From the NCBI GenBank assembly GCA_020636135.1, contig JACJYK010000001.1, positions 3,830,501 through 3,894,500 on the forward strand: DNA of 64,000 nt, in the 5' to 3' direction. The position numbers and the translations under genes are program-made. Shown here in pieces: positions 34,076 to 43,165 of this stretch. The DNA is from Lewinellaceae bacterium (GTDB taxonomy: Bacteria > Bacteroidota > Bacteroidia > Chitinophagales > Saprospiraceae). The notes under the pieces were generated by a model. That model was not told where the DNA came from, did no database searches, and worked only from the letters and a program-made list of their open reading frames with translations. Within the stretch, counting starts at the first letter, position 1, and each line of letters opens with the position of its first letter.

Positions 34076-35352
34076 TCCAATCCAACCGTGCCCGGTATTT
34101 TCAGGAAGCCGGCAGGTACATACCCGGGGGTGTTAATTCACCCGTGCGGGCTTTTCATGGCGTGGGAGGTGATCCCATCGTCATCCGGCATGCGGAAGGA
34201 GCCTGGTTGTATGATACGGAAGGCCGCCGGTACCTGGACATGATCAATTCCTGGGGCCCCATGATCCTTGGCCATGCCTATCCTGCAGTGGTCGAGGCTG
34301 TCCGCGTTCAGGCAGGTCTTTCTTTCAGCTACGGCACACCAACCGAACTGGAGCTGGAGATGGCCAGGTTACTCGTCGAAGGCATTCCATGGATAGACCG
34401 TATCCGCATGGTCAATTCAGGTACCGAAGCGTGCATGTCCGCTATCCGTCTGGCACGGGCATACACCAGCCGCAATTTCTTCATTAAATGCCGGGGTTGC
34501 TATCACGGCCACGCAGACCCATTTCTGGTCGAAGCCGGCAGTGGCGCCCTTACCCAGGGGCAACCATCGAGTCCGGGTATTCCGGATGCCACAACCAGGT
34601 ATACCCTGGTAGCAGAATACAACGATATAGAAGGAATGCGGCAGCTGTTCACCCAGTATCCGGAATCCATTGCAGGCGTCATTCTTGAACCGGTGGCAGG
34701 CAATATGGGCTGTATCCCTCCGGAGGCCGGGTATTTGCAAAACGTCCAGGACCTATGCCGGGAAAACGGAGCATTATTTATTGTGGATGAAGTGATGACG
34801 GGTTTCAGACTTGGTTGGGAAGGGGCATGCGGTCTTTATCACCTGGATCCGGACCTGGTTTGTTACGGGAAAATAATCGGCGGCGGCCTTCCCGTGGGTG
34901 CTTTTGCCGGCAAATCACCCATCATGGACCTGTTGGCACCAGCCGGCCCTGTTTATCAGGCCGGAACCCTTTCCGGCAACCCACTAGCCATGACGGCAGG
35001 ACTTGCAACACTGCATCACCTCAAAAGCAATCCCCAGCTGTACACCAGACTTGAACACCTGGGAAGGCAGCTTGAGCAAGGCCTAATTGGTATTTTTTCC
35101 AGACATTCCATTCCGGTTCAGGTCAATAGGGTTGGATCGATGATCAGTCTGTTTTTTACCGATAGTAAAGTCACCAACCTGACATCTGCTTTATCAAGCG
35201 ACCTCCCGACTTTCCGGCGGTTCTTTCATCACCTTCTGGAAGCTGGTGTCCACCTGCCACCAAGCGCCTATGAATCGTGGTTTATCAGTCAGGCACTGGC
35301 TCAAGACCACATGGCCTACCTGCTGGATGCCTGCGAAACATTTAACCCCTGA
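34063..35352 (+). CDS. hemL: Glutamate-1-semialdehyde 2,1-aminomutase
   Basis: A 429-residue PLP enzyme converting glutamate-1-semialdehyde to 5-aminolevulinate. The PLP lysine is in CYGKIIGGGLPVGAFAG, with the N-terminal PGGVNSPVRAF and the NSGTEACMSAIRLARAYT motifs. It completes the C5 pathway and is the last gene of the operon that starts at 25050. The next gene converges on it with a 22-bp gap, and no clear terminator is visible in between. Confidence 0.96.
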   Translation: MADLIQSNRARYFQEAGRYIPGGVNSPVRAFHGVGGDPIVIRHAEGAWLYDTEGRRYLDMINSWGPMILGHAYPAVVEAVRVQAGLSFSYGTPTELELEMARLLVEGIPWIDRIRMVNSGTEACMSAIRLARAYTSRNFFIKCRGCYHGHADPFLVEAGSGALTQGQPSSPGIPDATTRYTLVAEYNDIEGMRQLFTQYPESIAGVILEPVAGNMGCIPPEAGYLQNVQDLCRENGALFIVDEVMTGFRLGWEGACGLYHLDPDLVCYGKIIGGGLPVGAFAGKSPIMDLLAPAGPVYQAGTLSGNPLAMTAGLATLHHLKSNPQLYTRLEHLGRQLEQGLIGIFSRHSIPVQVNRVGSMISLFFTDSKVTNLTSALSSDLPTFRRFFHHLLEAGVHLPPSAYESWFISQALAQDHMAYLLDACETFNP

Positions 35353-35374
35353 AGGTCTGGATCTCCAATCTGAA

Positions 35375-38300
35375 TTATTGAACCCGGACCATCCGCTTAT
35401 TTATCACTCCCAACTCTGTCTCCAGCTGGTAATACAATACACCATTGATGGCCGGCAAATCGTGTTCTTCAATAAACAACTCATTTAATCCCCCGACAAA
35501 TTTACGGGACACCTTATAGACCTCTTTACCTGCCAGGTCCAATATCCGGATAGTCGCATTCATCGTGCCGGGCAGGATAAATGCGATCCTGGTGGTATTG
35601 GAAAATGGGTTGGGGTTGTTTTGCAAGAGGACAGGATTATTTTCCAATATCTGACCTTCGTTTTGCCCCAGATACTGACGGGGAAGCGATTCATTGGAAG
35701 TCCGTTCATGCGGAACCCGAGATTTGCTCTCATCATCCATCGGTGCAACGAGTGGGGCATTGTCCGGACAATAGTCTCCTGCTCCATCTTCCAGATGCAG
35801 AACAGGCGTACACTGACTCACATTGCCAGATTTATCCAGTACATAAACCGGCAACATGGTGTCCCGGACTATACCGTTGGGGATATCCGCGCAGGTAAAT
35901 GTCTTGTCTGGTGTCAGGCCATCCGGTGTAAAACTGAACAAGAGATCATCAACCGACGTACAATTATCGAAGCTGTTGGCATCAAAGCTGGATGCGTCCA
36001 CATTCAGTTGTCCATCCGGCCCCATCAAAACTGTAATTGCATCGTTGCAAAATACCGTTGGAGCTTTGCAGTCCCGGACGGTGATTGTCGTTTCACACGA
36101 ATCGCTGTTCCCGCAGATATCTATCGCGATGAGGTGAAAACGATATGGTACATCAAGCACCATTTCTCCTTCAAATTCATTTCCGGTACCACTCAGTACC
36201 GGGCCAGCAGAACCGGCCGTATCGGCATGGTACTGATAGCGGATTTTATCCTTGTCTGTGCAATTATCAGCTGCTCCACCAAGCAACACCCTTACCAGTG
36301 CTACAACACACTGATCGTCTTCGATGCAAACGACCGATGGACTGACACACTCTACAACCGGAGGTGTCGTATCTGTAATGTGGATGATCTGTACATATTC
36401 CATGCTCCCATCGCCATTGTCCTTCAGGTAGCGGGGCACACAACTCCTATCCGGACCAGCAAGATAGCGATCGTCAACGATCACATCGGGATTCCGGTCC
36501 ATTGGATCCACCGTCTGGTCATAGGTACACCAATCAATCACTTTCCAGTGACGGATGATGCTGAAACAGCCCTGGGTGGAGTCACCCAACACTTCATCGA
36601 TCCGGGTGACACCCAATAATTCGCATTCATCATCGCTTAAAACCGGATTGCCGCTTGTTTCAGGATCCAGATCTGCATGGCTGTAGCTTCCACAATAATA
36701 GGTTGTATCCTTAGGGAACAACACCTCAAAATCACTGCGTGCCAGCACCGTCAGGGTTTGTGTACACTGGGTAGAATTGCCGCAGCGGTCTGCGACGGTC
36801 CAGGTACGTGAAACGGAGCCTGTACCACACTCATCCAATCGACCGGAATCCCGGGAAGAAATGATCAGCTCGTTTGCCGGGGTACAATTGTCATGCACAT
36901 CGGGAACGACCACCAACAGGTCCAGTGGCTTACTGGTGGTGTCATAGCGATCCAACCATAACCACATCTGGCAATAGATCGGCGTCTTCGGTGATGTACT
37001 CATACAGTCATCGCCATCCAGGATGCCCTGGTAATAACCATAGGTACCACCATCCCAGGGATAAGCTGCAGGAGGAGCACAGGAAATAGCCGACGTATTT
37101 TCAGGCATTGAAAAGACTCGTGAAGCGCCGTCCTGGTCGAAAGACCCGGACCAAGGCGTCTGGTCGCAATACACGGTAATATTCTGTGGGGGTACACAAA
37201 CCGGTGCCTGTTTATCATCCTTAAACACATTGACCATACAGACATTGGCAGAAACCGGAATCAGTACCCGGTCCTCAAAGTCCTGCTGCAAGCCCGGATA
37301 TTGACTGGCGATGGCCTCCCACCGCATTTCTTCTCCTGTTGTGTATTCACACAGACCATGATGATTTTCCAGGTCCCAGGTGTGGCACAAGTCCGGGTGA
37401 GGCCGCTCACCATTCAGAAATGCCGGATAATTCAATTTATAGAAACAGGCATAGTCATCGTAGACATTCCAGCAATACCACTGGTGGCGATCACCGGCGA
37501 AAGCATGTGGATCGTAATTGGGCAAACCGCATGCCTGGTAGACTTTCATGACCACCATCTCTTCCCCACAATCCGTCAGGTCCACGTATTCTGCATACAC
37601 ATAACAATCCAGCCACTGACTGATAGCAGCCTGAATCTGCTGATACTGAGTATTATACGTTGTAGTTCCCAGACAGGACTTAAGTTGACTGTTCCAATAA
37701 TCTGTCCAGTAATTCAGATCTTCCATCCGGGCCACAGCAAAATGCAGTGTTCCGCAACAATTATCGAAACTACCGTCATCCAGTGAAACGGCATTCAATC
37801 GATGGCTGCAGGTGTTGGCATCCATGGTCACCCGGGAATTTGCACCGCATACCGGTACCGGACCCGATTCATCTACCACAGACAGAGCCTGGTCAACATC
37901 CGTCTTGTTATTGCAGGCATCCCGCAGATGATAGGTAATGGTATAGTATCCAGCCGGTAATGACCTGACCGCAACTTCATCCGGAGCTATCTGACCGTAG
38001 GCAACCAAGCCTCCATCCTGATTGATTTCAAAATAAACCTTGAGTTGTGCTGCGATCTGCGCCTGGTTGGCAAAATCCGGATACCCACATTCCTTTACAA
38101 CTACCGGGCGACGGATGAACACATCAGCTGAACAGTCGTGCGGATTCGCCAGAACAGTCAGCGGGGTTAGGGAAGCCGGATTGACTTGCGGCCCCAGGGT
38201 ATCAATAATTTCGATCCACTGGACTACCGTGGTGTCCCTGCCTGCACACCAGTCGGCGACAAGCCATTCTCTCCTGATCTTAAAGCTGTTGCCACAGGTC

Positions 38301-41300
38301 GGGATGATGCGATCGGTATAATCTGTGAATACCCGGCACGTACCACCGGATTCTTTCGTAAGGTAGACGGTGTCCGGTCCATCGATCGCATAAGGAGGCA
38401 TCACCACTCCGGTAAGTCGTCCATACCCATCTGTTTTGGGCAAAGGATGGGGATAACCCTGTGGGTCTATCTCACTGTAGCGCGAATCCCAAATCGAAGA
38501 AACCAGCTGATGGGTAAGTGGATCTGTCCGCTCGGAGCAGCACTCGATCAGGGTATCTGCTGGAAAGATAATAGCTGAAAGTCCCACTTTTCGCAGATTG
38601 ATTTGCTGGGTTCGAACAGCAGAACGCCCCCAGGCATCTTCAATTCGTATTCTTCGTGTAATGAATCCGATCAATTCCGGATCCTCATCACAGTCATAGG
38701 AGGTATACTCTTCGGAAAGGATGGTTACCTGTGGCTGAACGCTACAATTGAGTCCGATAGCCGGCAGTGCTGGCAACGGGGCCGTGCAACTGATGGTCGT
38801 ATCCGGAAAAAGGTATTCCGGCAAATTGGGGTTGAGCTCGACACGGAGTTCGCCCCAGCACTTGTTTTTAGTGAGGGTATTGGTTACCTGGTAATACAGC
38901 TTTTGATTGAGCAACTCTTCCGTCAGGACATTGCCCAGGTTCTGATGCCACTGGTTGAACACTTCACCCAGCAATACCTGCCGGCATTCGGGGGCATAAC
39001 CACGTGCAAACAATTCGATCGGGAAGGTCGTTTCGCATTCCGGCCCGATACCTACCGTAACTTTATCGAAACAAACGAGTGGTTGGTATGGGTTGCAGGG
39101 GCAGTTGAGGCGCAGGATAGTGGTACATGTATCGCGAAATCCAGCCTGATCTACCACGATCAGATCCACCTGATCATAAACAGTGGTATCAAACACATTC
39201 CCGCAATCAAACGTGTACCTGCTCAGGTACATCGTGTCGATGCCACAATCGTCGTAACTTCCGTTATCAACCGTATCAACGGTAAGGATGACCGGTCCAA
39301 ATAAAGGCACTTCAAAGGTGAGCGTGTCGTGACATACTGCCACCGGTGGCTCCGTTTGCAACCGCATTCCAAGTAGCACACAGGAATCCGTCAGACCACA
39401 TGCATCACTGATGTAATACGTCTGGATCACGTCATTGCCATTAATTTCCAGGCGTCCGTGAAAACTCGTTGAGTCAATATGACAATTATCGCTGATGACT
39501 CCTCCGGCATGCAGGAATGAATCCAGATCCATCAGGTCTGCCTCGACCATTTCACAAGCCTCAAAGGTCAGGTCAGGACATTGGATTACCGGAGGAACCG
39601 TATCGATCCGGGTAATCACCTGTAAAGCGCTGTCCGCATTTTGACAACGGTCTTCAGCTCTCCACCAGCGGTAAATAGTATCGATGGCCGGACAAACTCC
39701 GGGCACCACTTCATCGCGGTACGACAATTGAATTCCGCTGCTGCACAGATCCGCCGTGTCGGTAACCATCCCGGTCCTGGATGGCAGTGAATCCAGCTCG
39801 CAACGGATCACAGTATCGCGTGGCGCGGTGAAGGTAGGTGGAAGATTATCCGCCACCGTGATGACCTGCGTGCAGGTATCGGTATTGATACCATCATTGA
39901 AGATAAAATGGCGCTGAATGATCAAAGGATCTGAAGCACAACCCGATCCTCCATTGTTCTCTTCCACTACCATCGTGTCAATCATGCCACAAGTCACAAC
40001 ACCAATACCCGTATAGGAAGTATCGGGGATATCACCCATGCACTGCACTGAAACCGGCATCAGATCGCAGACGACCTGCATTTCAAAATAAGCGCTATCG
40101 CTGGCGGTTGCCATGAAACAGGGATCTACTACATCCGTAAACTGAGACCGTACCACCGTTACAGAATAGTCACTTCGGTCGGCCAATACGCGGATGCTCC
40201 CGGTGGTATCCCCATTGGACCACAGGTATTTATAATCGCAACCGATGGCCACGCTATTCACTACCGCATTTAACTGAACCGAGTCGGCATCGATGCAATT
40301 TTTTGATATGGATACATCGTAGATTGGAAATACAACAACATAGGCTGTATCGTAGATGATCGTATCCGGGGCCAGGCAAACCATATCCAAGGGAGAGGCA
40401 GCTGCAATATACATGAATGTGTCACCGGCACAGGACATTACATTTCCAAAAACACCGGCGTTGTACAAAAACGAGCAGGTGAGACTGTCCACGGAGCAAT
40501 TCCATAAATTATCCAAATTCGGATCATCCGGGCTACTCCAGCTGACCATATCGGCACCACTGACCACCAGCAGTGAGTCACATGGCTGCTCCAATATCAG
40601 GTTATGCGCATTGACACTGGGTATATCCATCAGACTAATAGAGGTCGCATTTTGCCCCTGTTTACAGGACAACATATACACCACCGGATTGTCATAGGTA
40701 CAAACAACCGAATTATTCATGCCTCCCGGGTTGCTTTCCCGTAAAGAGTCACAGGTGTTTTCATCAAAATTAAACGCCCAGTAAAGTTCGCCGGCGGTGG
40801 CTCCGGGGCCTACATCCTTAACCTGTACACCAATGTTTTCCATTCCGACTTCGATCTTGAACTCAAAGCAGCGCTTATTGGTCGTATTTCCCATCCCGCC
40901 GGTACAATTGCCACATCCCAGACCGCGTTCCCGGGCAATGATCAGACAACTGTCGAGATGACTATGGGTAAAAATGATGTGGTAATAAGGCACCGCCGTA
41001 CTGTCCGGGTTCTCGCAACCGGTAAAACGTTGCCCTTCACAGGTATAGGTACCAAAGTCAACCGGAATGGTATCACACATGTTGCTGGTCTCGATCACTA
41101 CGATGTCGAAGATGCTCCCATTTTCGAAAGGCCCGAAGTACCAGTATTCATTAGGTTCGCTGACGGTGAGCTGAACGGGCATGATGGAATAACTGGCCGG
41201 TTCAGTCTCTGTGGATATGTCACTGACCCGTATACCCTGATTGTCCGGCACATTCCCATAGCGGTCTATCACATTGTAGGTGCCAGGGTCTCCCTTGATG

Positions 41301-41461
41301 TGAAATCCAACAAAAAATGAGTCGGGATTTTCCGGACGACAGTAATACAATACGCCATCGACTTCCGTTTCACATTGAGCCAGCAGTTGGCTTCCGCTCA
41401 CCAGCGAGGTGATGAATACCGTGAAGAAAGATAGTGTTTTCAGAACCTTGGCAGATTTCAT
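35375..41461 (-). CDS. Giant secreted Cys-rich protein with HYR-like repeats and T9SS type A sorting domain
   Basis: A 2028-residue exported protein. Signal peptide at residues 1-29 (SQLLAQ). Residues ~480-780 contain HYR-like Ig modules (VIRCELDSL, VIQCPDLTFEAC, repeating D-x-x-PP-x-x-x-C spacing). Residues ~790-1930 are the cysteine-rich half shared with the proteins at 51904 and 58704 (PTCGNSFKIRREWLVADWC, DNCCGTLHFAVARMEDL, VIVDDRYLAGPD). The last ~80 residues (LLQNNPNPFSNTTRIAF ... ELGVINKRMVRVQ) are a type A sorting domain, so it is probably exported through the type IX system and attached to the surface or released. An adhesive or structural role is likely but unproven. Confidence 0.88.
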   Translation of the reverse strand: MKSAKVLKTLSFFTVFITSLVSGSQLLAQCETEVDGVLYYCRPENPDSFFVGFHIKGDPGTYNVIDRYGNVPDNQGIRVSDISTETEPASYSIMPVQLTVSEPNEYWYFGPFENGSIFDIVVIETSNMCDTIPVDFGTYTCEGQRFTGCENPDSTAVPYYHIIFTHSHLDSCLIIARERGLGCGNCTGGMGNTTNKRCFEFKIEVGMENIGVQVKDVGPGATAGELYWAFNFDENTCDSLRESNPGGMNNSVVCTYDNPVVYMLSCKQGQNATSISLMDIPSVNAHNLILEQPCDSLLVVSGADMVSWSSPDDPNLDNLWNCSVDSLTCSFLYNAGVFGNVMSCAGDTFMYIAAASPLDMVCLAPDTIIYDTAYVVVFPIYDVSISKNCIDADSVQLNAVVNSVAIGCDYKYLWSNGDTTGSIRVLADRSDYSVTVVRSQFTDVVDPCFMATASDSAYFEMQVVCDLMPVSVQCMGDIPDTSYTGIGVVTCGMIDTMVVEENNGGSGCASDPLIIQRHFIFNDGINTDTCTQVITVADNLPPTFTAPRDTVIRCELDSLPSRTGMVTDTADLCSSGIQLSYRDEVVPGVCPAIDTIYRWWRAEDRCQNADSALQVITRIDTVPPVIQCPDLTFEACEMVEADLMDLDSFLHAGGVISDNCHIDSTSFHGRLEINGNDVIQTYYISDACGLTDSCVLLGMRLQTEPPVAVCHDTLTFEVPLFGPVILTVDTVDNGSYDDCGIDTMYLSRYTFDCGNVFDTTVYDQVDLIVVDQAGFRDTCTTILRLNCPCNPYQPLVCFDKVTVGIGPECETTFPIELFARGYAPECRQVLLGEVFNQWHQNLGNVLTEELLNQKLYYQVTNTLTKNKCWGELRVELNPNLPEYLFPDTTISCTAPLPALPAIGLNCSVQPQVTILSEEYTSYDCDEDPELIGFITRRIRIEDAWGRSAVRTQQINLRKVGLSAIIFPADTLIECCSERTDPLTHQLVSSIWDSRYSEIDPQGYPHPLPKTDGYGRLTGVVMPPYAIDGPDTVYLTKESGGTCRVFTDYTDRIIPTCGNSFKIRREWLVADWCAGRDTTVVQWIEIIDTLGPQVNPASLTPLTVLANPHDCSADVFIRRPVVVKECGYPDFANQAQIAAQLKVYFEINQDGGLVAYGQIAPDEVAVRSLPAGYYTITYHLRDACNNKTDVDQALSVVDESGPVPVCGANSRVTMDANTCSHRLNAVSLDDGSFDNCCGTLHFAVARMEDLNYWTDYWNSQLKSCLGTTTYNTQYQQIQAAISQWLDCYVYAEYVDLTDCGEEMVVMKVYQACGLPNYDPHAFAGDRHQWYCWNVYDDYACFYKLNYPAFLNGERPHPDLCHTWDLENHHGLCEYTTGEEMRWEAIASQYPGLQQDFEDRVLIPVSANVCMVNVFKDDKQAPVCVPPQNITVYCDQTPWSGSFDQDGASRVFSMPENTSAISCAPPAAYPWDGGTYGYYQGILDGDDCMSTSPKTPIYCQMWLWLDRYDTTSKPLDLLVVVPDVHDNCTPANELIISSRDSGRLDECGTGSVSRTWTVADRCGNSTQCTQTLTVLARSDFEVLFPKDTTYYCGSYSHADLDPETSGNPVLSDDECELLGVTRIDEVLGDSTQGCFSIIRHWKVIDWCTYDQTVDPMDRNPDVIVDDRYLAGPDRSCVPRYLKDNGDGSMEYVQIIHITDTTPPVVECVSPSVVCIEDDQCVVALVRVLLGGAADNCTDKDKIRYQYHADTAGSAGPVLSGTGNEFEGEMVLDVPYRFHLIAIDICGNSDSCETTITVRDCKAPTVFCNDAITVLMGPDGQLNVDASSFDANSFDNCTSVDDLLFSFTPDGLTPDKTFTCADIPNGIVRDTMLPVYVLDKSGNVSQCTPVLHLEDGAGDYCPDNAPLVAPMDDESKSRVPHERTSNESLPRQYLGQNEGQILENNPVLLQNNPNPFSNTTRIAFILPGTMNATIRILDLAGKEVYKVSRKFVGGLNELFIEEHDLPAINGVLYYQLETELGVINKRMVRVQ

Positions 41462-41884
41462 AATGGTTACATTTGGATGTTATCCGGAAAAAGCACCGGA
41501 GGGTAAACCGTTACTGTGAATGGGAGATCTTACATAGTCAGCATAAAGCTGACATTCTAAAAAATGAAAAGCTAAAGTGATCTCGGGACAGAGATCCGGA
41601 AGGTTCTAAAATATTCCCAGCGAATAGTATAACCAATAGGTTATCAAGACAAAACTAATTATCAAAATATGTAATATGTAAATTTTGAGGTGGTAAAAAT
41701 CACACATTAATTAATATTATAATTAATCTTAATATGTGTAAGCAGTATCCTCACTCATTCAGTCGCGAATGCTGTAATATTCATTCCGCTAAATGAAATG
41801 ACCTCCTTTCTGTCAGGATTTCCATGCAATACCCTGATCGAGGAATATTTACATATCTGGATCGGATATATAAATGAAGTCTGA
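41462..41884. other. Intergenic region upstream of the giant gene, with hairpins
   Basis: A 423-bp, partly very A/T-rich gap with no supported ORF. Two structures are seen: a perfect GTCAGC-ATAAA-GCTGAC hairpin at 41537-41553, about 75-90 nt before the giant gene start and probably in its 5' untranslated region, and a 38-bp imperfect palindrome at 41702-41739 (ACACAT...ATGTGT outside, ATTAAT words inside) between kynU and the giant gene. The latter could be an operator or a weak terminator. Confidence 0.45.
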
Positions 41885-43153
41885 TTACTGCAGATGCGTG
41901 GACAACAATTGTACAAATCGCCACACGTCGAGGTAGGAATTATAGAGCGGCACCGGCGCTACCCGAAGCACATCCGGCTTTCGAAAATCAAGGATCACAC
42001 CGGAATCCAGTAGTTTCCGGTAAACTTCAGCGGCTATTCCAGGCATGTACAGGGATAGCTGGCAGCCCCGCTCCTCCGGCTGAGCAGGCGTAAGCACTTC
42101 CAGCATAGGAGCGTCCAATTGTTGCAACAGATATTCCAGATATCCGGTCAGATGCAAGGACTTAGTACGTAACCGCTGCATGCCTGCCTCCTGAAACAAT
42201 CCAAGTGATGCAGTAAGGGGAGCCATCGATAGGATAGGCTGGTTGCTGATCTGCCATCCTTCCGCTCCCGGCTCGGGCATAAAAGGCGTGCGCATATCAA
42301 ATCGTGTTGTGCGTTGTTGTCCCCACCAACCTGCCAATCGCGGAAAATGAAGATTACGCTCATGGACGTAAAATCCGGCAATGCTACCGGGGCCTCCGTT
42401 CAAATATTTGTAAGTACACCAGGTCGCAAAATCAACATCATCATCATGCAAGGTCATGGGAATGTTGCCCGCCGCATGGGCGAGGTCAAATCCGGCCAGC
42501 GCGCCCACGGAATGCGCCCAGGAGGTAATGGCCCCCATCGGCAAATATTGCCCGGTGTAATAATTTACATTACCCAACCAGACCAAAGCCAGCCGATCTC
42601 CGGCGGCCAAAATCGTATCCCGGATCTGCTCAGGTGCCAGATAACCCCGTTCGTTGGTATAAAGCCGGATCACGTCCTGCTCAGGGTCCAATCCGAATAA
42701 CCGGATCCAGGACTCGACGGCATACCGGTCTGATGGAAATGCATCAGCTTCCATCAACACCTTCGTTCGTTTCCCCGAAGGCCGGTAAAAGCTGCCAAAC
42801 GCCATATGGATATTCGTGGTCAGCGTATTCATGATGGTGACCTCAGAAATCCGTGCACCTACGATGGGGGCCATCAGCACAGTCAGGTCGCGATGGTATT
42901 GCATCCAGGGGCGATCGCCGGCGAAATGGCCATCCACCGCCAACCGGTGCCAGGCATCCATCACCTCGTCAACCGCCGCCTGAGCTTCAACAGGCTGTAA
43001 TCCCAGTGAATTGCCACAAAAATAGATCCTGGGAGATCCATCTTCATTGACGGGAAACCGGAACCGGCTACGGAAAGATCGCAACGCATCTACCTCATCC
43101 ATCCGGACGGCAAATGACTGGTCAGACCGGTAGCTGATGGTATGTTGTTTCAT
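41885..43153 (-). CDS. kynU: Kynureninase
   Basis: A 422-residue PLP-dependent kynureninase, hydrolysing kynurenine (or 3-hydroxykynurenine) to anthranilate-type products and alanine in tryptophan breakdown. The PLP lysine is in WCTYKYLNGGPGS. Conserved GNSLGLQP, LWLGNVNYYTGQ and DLAHAAGNI segments agree with the family. No other kynurenine-pathway gene is nearby. It follows the ABC exporter gene by 12 bp in the same direction, so it may be co-transcribed with it. Confidence 0.95.
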   Translation of the reverse strand: MKQHTISYRSDQSFAVRMDEVDALRSFRSRFRFPVNEDGSPRIYFCGNSLGLQPVEAQAAVDEVMDAWHRLAVDGHFAGDRPWMQYHRDLTVLMAPIVGARISEVTIMNTLTTNIHMAFGSFYRPSGKRTKVLMEADAFPSDRYAVESWIRLFGLDPEQDVIRLYTNERGYLAPEQIRDTILAAGDRLALVWLGNVNYYTGQYLPMGAITSWAHSVGALAGFDLAHAAGNIPMTLHDDDVDFATWCTYKYLNGGPGSIAGFYVHERNLHFPRLAGWWGQQRTTRFDMRTPFMPEPGAEGWQISNQPILSMAPLTASLGLFQEAGMQRLRTKSLHLTGYLEYLLQQLDAPMLEVLTPAQPEERGCQLSLYMPGIAAEVYRKLLDSGVILDFRKPDVLRVAPVPLYNSYLDVWRFVQLLSTHLQ

Positions 43154-43165
43154 GAATAAATTTGG

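Noticed and set aside
35621..36619. 332-codon plus-strand ORF inside the giant T9SS gene
   Set aside because: Antisense shadow of the giant gene, whose sorting domain and Cys-rich repeats read clearly on the minus strand.
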